From the NCBI GenBank assembly GCA_018895315.1, contig JAHIOK010000392.1, positions 1 through 5,072 on the forward strand: DNA of 5,072 bases, given 5' to 3'. The stretch is from Actinomycetota bacterium. Lineage in GTDB: Bacteria > Actinomycetota > Actinomycetes > Actinomycetales > Microbacteriaceae. The position numbers and the translations under genes are program-made. The notes under the pieces are model-generated. The model was not told the DNA's origin. It was given only the letters and a program-made list of their open reading frames with translations, and ran no database searches. Positions 1 through 5,072 of the stretch are shown here, in pieces. Numbering within the stretch: position 1 is the stretch's first letter; each line of letters starts with the position of its first letter.

Positions 1-8
1 AAGCCACG

Positions 9-14
9 CAGGAG
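9..14 (+). promoter_or_regulatory. Ribosome binding site deciding the TTG start of the YihY gene
   Basis: CAGGAG lies 6 nt before TTG at 21. It is the only good Shine-Dalgarno match near the beginning of the reading frame, and no ATG or GTG alternative before the first membrane helix keeps the basic N-terminus. It supports the rare TTG start. Only 20 bases upstream are visible, so the promoter and preceding gene cannot be judged. Confidence 0.6.
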
Positions 15-20
15 TCATTT

Positions 21-1145
21 TTGGAGCGATTCGACGAGCCGATCCAGCGCGCCACTCGCATCACCCGGCGCACTCTGCGCTGGTTTCCGGTGCGGGTCTG
101 GCGGCATTTCCTACAGCACAACGGCTTCCTGCTCGCGGCGGGCGTGAGCTACCAGGCCCTGTTCGCGTGCTTCGCGGCCATCTACGTCGCCTTCGCGATC
201 GCGGGGCTCTGGCTGGGCGGCAGCCCCCAGGCGATCACGGCGATGATCGACCTGATCAACGGCTACATTCCGAACCTGATCACAGAGGAGGGTGGACTCG
301 TCACTCCCGACCAGGTCACGACGATCGCCACGGGCAGCGCCGGCGTGCTCGGGGTCACCGGCGCGATCGCGCTCATCACGGTCATCTGGACGGCCATCGG
401 GTTCGTGACGTTCACACGGCGGGCCGTGCGCGACATCTTCGGACTCGAGCGGGATCGCCGGGCGTACGTCTTGCTGAAGGCACTGGACCTGCTGGCCGCG
501 ATCGTCTTCGGCGCTGCGCTGGTAGCCGGCTCTGTGCTCGGGCAGATCGCCACCTGGGCGCTGGGTACCTTCTTCTCACTCTTCGGCTGGAGCACCGCGT
601 CGGAATGGTTCCGACTCGCGGTGCAGATCGGCGCGACCGTCGTCTCAGTCATTGTCAACGCTGCGGCTCTGGCGTCGCTGTTCCGATTCCTCACCGGCAC
701 CGATCTGCGCTGGCGTACGATCTGGCCCGGAGCCCTCCTCGGCGGCGGCACGATCACGGTGCTGCAGCTCGGCGCAGGACTGCTGCTGGGCTATACCCCC
801 ACCAACCCCCTCCTCGCGACCTTCGCGATCTTCATCGGACTGCTGCTCTGGTTCCGGATCATCGGCATCATCGTGCTCGTGGCATCGGCCTGGATCGCGG
901 TCGCGGCCGACGACCGTGACCTGCCGCTTCTCGAGCAGACCGACGAAGAACGGCTCCGCACCGAGCACGCGGCGCTACTGATCGCCGCGCAGGTGCGGCT
1001 GCGCACCGCCCAGGACGCGCGTCAGGAGGCCCCCTGGTATGGCATATGGGCCGCCGACCGCGCGCTGCGCGACGCCCGACGCGAACTCGCCGAGGTTGAG
1101 GCCTCGGCTCCTCCCCCCGTGAAACGCGGCAGCCTGCTGGAGTGA
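21..1145 (+). CDS. YihY/virulence factor BrkB family integral membrane protein
   Basis: This is a predicted cytoplasmic-membrane protein of 374 residues whose molecular function is not established; older names linked the family to ribonuclease BN or to serum resistance (BrkB), neither of which the sequence proves. A basic N-terminus (about residues 8-29) precedes six hydrophobic segments at about 36-64, 105-131, 153-175, 197-222, 234-257 and 264-296, the usual six-helix plan. The family-typical stretch in the first helix, LAAGVSYQALFACFAAI (about 38-54), is clear, as is the R-x-x-R-D-I-F-G type segment after helix 2 (about 134-141). A hydrophilic, Ala/Arg/Glu-rich tail (about 297-374) follows and is probably helical and cytoplasmic. 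The start is TTG at 21, supported by CAGGAG at 9-14 at normal spacing. The stop lies 56 bp before the preferred xth start. In Mycobacterium tuberculosis a member of this family lies next to trpS, so its presence near trpS here is expected. Family is confident, function unknown. Confidence 0.93.
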   Translation: MERFDEPIQRATRITRRTLRWFPVRVWRHFLQHNGFLLAAGVSYQALFACFAAIYVAFAIAGLWLGGSPQAITAMIDLINGYIPNLITEEGGLVTPDQVTTIATGSAGVLGVTGAIALITVIWTAIGFVTFTRRAVRDIFGLERDRRAYVLLKALDLLAAIVFGAALVAGSVLGQIATWALGTFFSLFGWSTASEWFRLAVQIGATVVSVIVNAAALASLFRFLTGTDLRWRTIWPGALLGGGTITVLQLGAGLLLGYTPTNPLLATFAIFIGLLLWFRIIGIIVLVASAWIAVAADDRDLPLLEQTDEERLRTEHAALLIAAQVRLRTAQDARQEAPWYGIWAADRALRDARRELAEVEASAPPPVKRGSLLE

Positions 1146-1187
1146 GCGCGGCAGAGCACCGGACGGCAGGGATGTCGGCCATCGTGG

Positions 1188-1204
1188 ATAGGCTGACGAC
1201 CGTG
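1188..1204 (+). promoter_or_regulatory. Putative leaderless promoter of xth (-10 TAGGCT)
   Basis: TAGGCT at 1189-1194 fits the actinobacterial -10 form TANNNT. It ends 7 nt before GTG at 1202, so transcription would begin at or next to the start codon and give a leaderless mRNA. No convincing -35 box is visible upstream, which is common in this group. The same arrangement (ATAG-R-CT, GAC, GTG) occurs before trpS at 4144-4159. This supports 1202 as the translation start of xth and gives the gene its own promoter apart from any read-through from the YihY gene. Confidence 0.55.
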
Positions 1205-2050
1205 TCTCGAAGCATCCGCATCGCATCCATCAACGTCAACGGCATCCGGGCGGCGGTGCGCAACGGCATGATCGGCTGGCTCGACACCGCCGATGTCGAG
1301 ATCATGGCGCTGCAAGAAGTGCGGGCGACGGCGGAGCAGCTGCGCGAGTCGCTGCCCGGCTGGGAACTCGTCAACGACGAAGCGCTCGCCAAGGGGCGGG
1401 CAGGGGTCGCCATCGCGAGCCGCGCGCCCGGGGCATCCGTTCGGACCGCGCTCGGTCCCGAGCCGCTCGACTCCGCGGGGCGATGGATCGAGGCCGACTT
1501 CGACATCGACGGCGAGCGCCTTACCGTCGTCAGCGCCTATGTGCACTCCGGCGAGGTCGGCACGCCCAAGCAGGATGCGAAGTGGGCCTTCCTCGATGCG
1601 ATGGAGCAGCGGATGCCGCGACTGCACGCCGAAGCGCCGCTCGCCGTGATCATGGGCGATCTGAACGTCGGCCACCGCGAACTCGACATCCGCAATTGGA
1701 AGGGGAACGTCAAGAAGGCAGGGTTCCTCCCGCGCGAGCGCGCCTACTTCGACCGCTTCCTCGGGGCGGCCGATGCAGCGGTGACCGGAGTCGACGGATC
1801 GACCGGCACGGGGCTTGGCTGGATCGACGTGGGGCGGCGCTTCCACGGCGAGGTCGACGGGCCGTACACGTGGTGGTCGAGCCGTGGACAGGCATTCGAC
1901 AACGACACGGGCTGGCGCATCGACTACCACCTCGCCACCCCCGAGCTCGCGGCGCGGGTCACCGACTACCGCATCGGACGAGCTCCCTCGTGGGACACAC
2001 GGTGGAGCGACCATGCACCGGTCGTCGTGGACTACACGCTCGGGGTCTGA
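1202..2050 (+). CDS. xth: Exodeoxyribonuclease III (AP endonuclease, ExoIII/APE1 family)
   Basis: This cytoplasmic base-excision-repair enzyme cleaves the backbone 5' to abasic sites, removes 3'-blocking groups and degrades double-stranded DNA 3'-to-5', using a divalent metal. The endonuclease/exonuclease/phosphatase fold fills nearly all 282 residues. With the GTG at 1202 as residue 1, the visible active-site set is complete: N13 in INVNGIRAA, E39 in LQEVR (metal ligand), Y113 in SAYVHSG, D153 and N155 in MGDLN, D241 in WRIDYHL, and D270-H271 in WSDHAPV. The segment RELDIRNWKGN (159-169) is also typical of the family. The frame stays open back to GTG 1142, which overlaps the YihY stop, and ATG 1172 is another option. 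Both add about 10-20 residues without family resemblance, whereas 1202 gives the usual short lead into RIASINVNG and sits behind a leaderless -10 box. Its 3' end converges on the MFS gene with 11 bp between stops. Function is near certain; the start is an inference. Confidence 0.96.
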   Translation: MSRSIRIASINVNGIRAAVRNGMIGWLDTADVEIMALQEVRATAEQLRESLPGWELVNDEALAKGRAGVAIASRAPGASVRTALGPEPLDSAGRWIEADFDIDGERLTVVSAYVHSGEVGTPKQDAKWAFLDAMEQRMPRLHAEAPLAVIMGDLNVGHRELDIRNWKGNVKKAGFLPRERAYFDRFLGAADAAVTGVDGSTGTGLGWIDVGRRFHGEVDGPYTWWSSRGQAFDNDTGWRIDYHLATPELAARVTDYRIGRAPSWDTRWSDHAPVVVDYTLGV

Positions 2051-2061
2051 TCCCAAAACCC

Positions 2062-3318
2062 TCAGGACGACGGGACGGATCGGTCACCTCGGGTCGGCGG
2101 GCTCGGGTCGGCGGGCTCGGGCTCGGCCCATTCACGATCACGCGCCGGCACGAGCACGAGTGACGCGAGCGGTGCCAGCGAGACCAGAGCGAATGTGAAC
2201 GGATAGCCCACGATCGTGATGAGCATTCCGATCGATGGCCCCACGGCCGACGCCGCCAAGAACTGCCCGGTGTTCTGGATGCCGAGCGCCTTCCCCGACC
2301 AGGACGGGCTCGCCGCTTCTGCGACCGAGGTGAAGGCCAGCCCGTTGTCGGCGACGCTCACCGCGGATGCGACGACGAGCATGACGGCGGCCGCCGCACC
2401 CCACCCGCAGGCCGCCACGAGCGCGAGCAGGAGCATGCTCACGATGCCACTGAGCGCCACCCCACGGAGCAGGCCGACGCGCGTGCCGAGACGATCGCTG
2501 AGTACTCCGATTCCGATTCGCCCGAACGCACCGATGAACTGGGCGGCGGCGATCACGAAGCCTGCTGTCGAGGCCGGCCATCCGAGTCCGGTGGTCAGCC
2601 ACACCAGCCCGAAGATCGAGAGGGTGAACTGTGGCACGACCAGAAGCGCGGAGACCACGTGGATACGCGTCAGGAAGCTATCCCTGGCGTAGGGGTTTCC
2701 CGGCGGTCGGCCGGTCCCCGGTTCGGTGCGCGGAGCCCGATGAGGATCTCTGATCCCGATCGCACAGGCGCACGACACGGCCAGCGCGACGACACCGGCC
2801 ATCCACAGCGGAGCAGCAGCCCCGTCGGCGGCGGCGAGCGGCGGCACGATGAGCGCTCCCGCCGCCACGCCGAGGGGCTGAGACATCTGGCGGATACCCA
2901 TCGCGAGCCCACGGCGCTCGCGCGGAAACCATCCGACGACGACCCGGCCGCTCGCCGCGTTCGCGCTCGCCGACGCCGCACCACCGAACCCGAGGAACAC
3001 CCCGAGCCACAGGTATCCATCGGCGAAACCAGCCAGCACGGCGAACACACCCGTGAGCGCGAGTCCCACCGCGATCACCCAACGCTCCCCGAATCGGTCG
3101 GCGAGCGCACCCCAGGCGACCAGTGTCAGCACCATGCCGATCGTGGGCGCCGCGGCCAGCAGACCCGCCTGACTCAGAGGCATGCCGTGATCGGCATGCA
3201 GCAACGGAATGAGATACGCCGGCGTCGACACGACGAGCGTTCCCGACGCCTGCGCCGCCACTCCGAGGCCGAGCATGCGCCAGGCCGCGGGGGGAGTGCG
3301 GGCCGAGGCATCCGTCAT
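2062..3318 (-). CDS. Major facilitator superfamily (MFS) transporter, substrate unknown
   Basis: This is a cytoplasmic-membrane secondary transporter of 418 residues with the length and twelve-helix pattern of the MFS. Numbering from ATG 3318-3316, the conserved loop 2-3 motif is seen at 70-79 (GALADRFGER) and again in the second half at 271-280 (GVLSDRLGTR), the hallmark of the internal repeat. A hydrophilic central loop (about 190-215, rich in R, P and G) separates the halves. A helix-5-like segment, RQMSQPLGVAAGALIVPPL (143-161), is glycine-rich. The next upstream ATG (3324) adds two residues, but GGAAGAG (3331-3325) abuts it, while the spacing to 3318 is 6 nt, so I prefer 3318. The C-terminus is odd: it is encoded by a 14-bp tandem duplication that shifts frame and extends the protein past a would-be stop. 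The gene is divergent from a GntR regulator and probably controlled by it. A pairing with an FCD-type GntR is often seen for carboxylate or sugar-acid uptake, but efflux cannot be excluded. Confidence 0.93.
   Translation of the reverse strand: MTDASARTPPAAWRMLGLGVAAQASGTLVVSTPAYLIPLLHADHGMPLSQAGLLAAAPTIGMVLTLVAWGALADRFGERWVIAVGLALTGVFAVLAGFADGYLWLGVFLGFGGAASASANAASGRVVVGWFPRERRGLAMGIRQMSQPLGVAAGALIVPPLAAADGAAAPLWMAGVVALAVSCACAIGIRDPHRAPRTEPGTGRPPGNPYARDSFLTRIHVVSALLVVPQFTLSIFGLVWLTTGLGWPASTAGFVIAAAQFIGAFGRIGIGVLSDRLGTRVGLLRGVALSGIVSMLLLALVAACGWGAAAAVMLVVASAVSVADNGLAFTSVAEAASPSWSGKALGIQNTGQFLAASAVGPSIGMLITIVGYPFTFALVSLAPLASLVLVPARDREWAEPEPADPSPPTRGDRSVPSS
2088..2115. repeat. Perfect 14-bp tandem duplication in the MFS gene 3' end
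   Basis: The unit CTCGGGTCGGCGGG occurs at 2088-2101 and again without change at 2102-2115, followed by a partial third match (CTCGGG, 2116-2121). Because 14 is not a multiple of three, the two copies are read in different frames of the transporter gene: one encodes part of EPADP, the other SPPTR. With a single copy the frame would meet TGA at 2086-2084 immediately after the repeat. Confidence 0.9.
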
Positions 3319-3324
3319 CGCCAT

Positions 3325-3331
3325 CTCTTCC
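3325..3331 (-). promoter_or_regulatory. Ribosome binding site of the MFS gene
   Basis: Read on the minus strand, GGAAGAG directly abuts the ATG at 3324 and lies 6 nt before the ATG at 3318. The second spacing is the functional one for a Shine-Dalgarno pairing, so this site favours the start two codons further in. Confidence 0.5.
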
Positions 3332-3357
3332 GTCGATCATTCATATGATGTACCGTA

Positions 3358-3367
3358 TTGGTATACC
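3358..3367. promoter_or_regulatory. Putative GntR operator O1 (TTGGTATACC)
   Basis: The core GTATAC matches the general GntR-family operator form GTMKAC exactly and lies inside a perfect 10-bp palindrome, TGGTATACCA (3359-3368). It overlaps the candidate -10 box of gntR, consistent with autorepression. The binding protein is inferred from position only. Confidence 0.5.
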
Positions 3368-3370
3368 ACT

Positions 3371-3380
3371 TTGGTCGACC
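3371..3380. promoter_or_regulatory. Putative GntR operator O2 (TTGGTCGACC)
   Basis: This site repeats 8 of 10 bases of the O1 site, with centres 13 bp apart, and its core GTCGAC also matches GTMKAC. It ends 2 nt before the region carrying the gntR ribosome binding site, so a bound repressor here would block transcription of gntR. The half-site ACCA at 3365-3368 and TGGT at 3372-3375 form a further inverted pair bridging the two sites. Confidence 0.45.
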
Positions 3381-3382
3381 GA

Positions 3383-3387
3383 AGGGG
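3383..3387 (+). promoter_or_regulatory. Ribosome binding site deciding the GTG start of gntR
   Basis: AGGGG lies 4 nt before GTG at 3392, within a purine-rich run (3381-3390). It fixes the start of the regulator at 3392. The open frame continues upstream as far as 3209, but that part runs through the divergent promoter and into the transporter gene on the other strand. Confidence 0.6.
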
Positions 3388-3391
3388 AAAC

Positions 3392-4099
3392 GTGAGTCCC
3401 GTCACCGAAAGCACCACGTACGCGGCACTGCGAACCGCAATTCTTTCCCTCGACCTCGTTCCGGGGGAACGGATGAGCGAGCGTGGGTTGGAGAGCCTGC
3501 TCGGGTCGTCACGGACACCGATCCGGGCGGCGCTGATGCGGCTGGAGAACGAGGGGCTCGTCCGGCGGGAGGGCCGCGGGTGGCAGGTGACGCCGATCGA
3601 CCTCGCAGAGATCCGGGCGGTCATGGAGTATCGCGAGGCCATCGAGACGGCGGTGGTCGCCCTGGCGATCGAACGCGCCAGTGATCCCGATCTGACAGCG
3701 CTACGCCTCCTCGCCGAGGCCCACCACGAGGACGAGGACGAAGAGACCGTGTTGCGCGACGGCGGCGACTTCCACCTGGCGCTGGCCCGGCTCTCGCGCA
3801 ACCCGTTTCTCACGGACGCCATGGCCAACGCGCTCACCCGGCTCCGTCGCACCCGCTGGCTGGAGGTGCGCACAGCCGAATCGCGCGCGCAGGCTCGCGC
3901 CGAGCACCTCGGCATCGTGGCGGCGGTCACCGCCCACGACACCGCTAGCGCGCAGTCGCTCGTCGCCGCTCACAGCCGCGGGACCCGCGACCGCCTCCTG
4001 GCCCACCTCTCCGACGAGCGCCGGCGACTTCGCGGCAGGGGCTTCTCCATCATCGAATCATCGACCGCTCCCCCGCCGCTGGGGAACCCAGGTGCGTAA
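3392..4099 (+). CDS. GntR-family transcriptional regulator, FCD (FadR C-terminal) subgroup
   Basis: This is a cytoplasmic DNA-binding regulator of 235 residues, the normal size for the subgroup; such proteins usually act as dimeric, ligand-released repressors. Residues about 8-69 form the winged helix: YAALRTAILSLDLVPGERMSE, then the recognition region around SSRTPIRAALMRLENEGLV (39-57), where R41-T42-P43-I44-R45 is the classic GntR signature, and the wing RREGRGWQVTP. Residues about 73-205 are the all-helical FCD ligand domain. Three histidines at the usual metal-ligand places are visible: H128 in DFHLAL, H172 in AEHLGIV and H194 in AAHSRG. The aspartate normally four residues before the first histidine is G124 here, although D123 and D126 flank it. 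An acidic patch, HHEDEDEE (111-118), precedes it. The gene is divergent from the MFS transporter, its likely target, and the palindromes between them are likely operators. The ligand is unknown. Confidence 0.93.
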   Translation: MSPVTESTTYAALRTAILSLDLVPGERMSERGLESLLGSSRTPIRAALMRLENEGLVRREGRGWQVTPIDLAEIRAVMEYREAIETAVVALAIERASDPDLTALRLLAEAHHEDEDEETVLRDGGDFHLALARLSRNPFLTDAMANALTRLRRTRWLEVRTAESRAQARAEHLGIVAAVTAHDTASAQSLVAAHSRGTRDRLLAHLSDERRRLRGRGFSIIESSTAPPPLGNPGA

Positions 4100-4143
4100 G
4101 AGGCGGCGTCATCGCAGCATCCGAATCCGGCGGGCATCCGCGA

Positions 4144-5072
<929 letters not shown>

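Larger units (their letters stand above)
3332..3391. promoter_or_regulatory. Shared divergent promoter/operator region between MFS and gntR
   Basis: This gap is visibly richer in A+T than its surroundings and must hold both promoters. For gntR a weak pair, TTCATA (3340-3345) and TATACC (3362-3367) with 16 bp between, is the best I can find. For the MFS gene, TACGGT read on the minus strand (3357-3352) fits TANNNT, with no good -35. Several inverted repeats fill the gap: ATCAT-N4-ATGAT (3336-3349, containing the palindrome TCATATGA), TGGTATACCA (3359-3368) and GGTCGACC (3373-3380). Their overlap with the promoter candidates suggests that one regulator controls both directions. The exact promoter boxes are uncertain. 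Confidence 0.55.

Noticed and set aside
1022..2056. Long minus-strand open frame opposite xth (344 codons)
   Set aside because: It lies wholly antisense to a clear ExoIII gene, its translation is rich in Arg/Pro/Gly/Ala/His without family features, and high GC content creates such frames readily. Treated as a shadow.
2040..2056. Possible bidirectional terminator at the xth/MFS junction
   Set aside because: The stem is only about six pairs with a mismatch and no following T-run on either strand, too weak to call.
2659..3348. Plus-strand open frame opposite the MFS gene (229 codons)
   Set aside because: The translation is dominated by Arg, His, Pro and Ser with no domain pattern and overlaps the MFS gene on the other strand. 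It is a shadow of a high-GC gene.
3209..3391. N-terminal extension of the GntR reading frame by 61 codons
   Set aside because: It would run through the divergent promoter and 110 bp into the MFS coding region, has no family resemblance, and a good ribosome binding site with GTG at 3392 gives the normal protein length.
4111..4141. Repeated GCATCCG / ATCCG words before trpS
   Set aside because: Short words of this kind are common by chance in high-GC actinobacterial DNA, including inside genes of this window (for example at 1435 and 3309). No ordered spacing or symmetry suggests an operator.

Overview
The window reads as a chromosomal segment of a high-GC actinobacterium. The general codon bias (strong G/C at third positions), GTG and TTG starts, and TANNNT -10 boxes placed 6-7 nt before a start codon all fit the family Microbacteriaceae, with Microbacterium the best guess. 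That placement rests on general knowledge of these genomes, not on a search. Coding density is very high and there is no gene-free stretch above 100 bp. I see no tRNA, rRNA, CRISPR array, insertion sequence or phage gene.

Layout, left to right: (1) a complete YihY/BrkB-family six-helix membrane protein on the + strand with a TTG start; (2) exodeoxyribonuclease III (xth), +, probably translated from a leaderless GTG at 1202 and not from the longer upstream ORF start; (3) an MFS transporter on the - strand, convergent with xth and separated from it by only 11 bp; (4) a GntR-family regulator of the FCD subgroup, +, divergent from the transporter across a 73-bp gap rich in palindromes; (5) tryptophanyl-tRNA synthetase (trpS), +, starting at a leaderless GTG at 4157 and cut by the right window edge about 30 codons before its expected end.

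The YihY gene, xth and trpS are housekeeping genes on the same strand. The divergent transporter/gntR pair sits between xth and trpS and looks like a self-contained regulated transport cassette: the two promoters face each other across two 10-bp near-identical sites of the form TTGGT-NN-ACC, which match the general GntR operator core GTMKAC. The substrate is not readable from the sequence.

I did not find evidence for a new biological system here. The most useful second-look items are small-scale: the paired operators, the shared leaderless promoter form of xth and trpS, and a perfect 14-bp tandem duplication in the end of the transporter gene that changes its reading frame. Removing one copy would bring a stop codon into frame at once.
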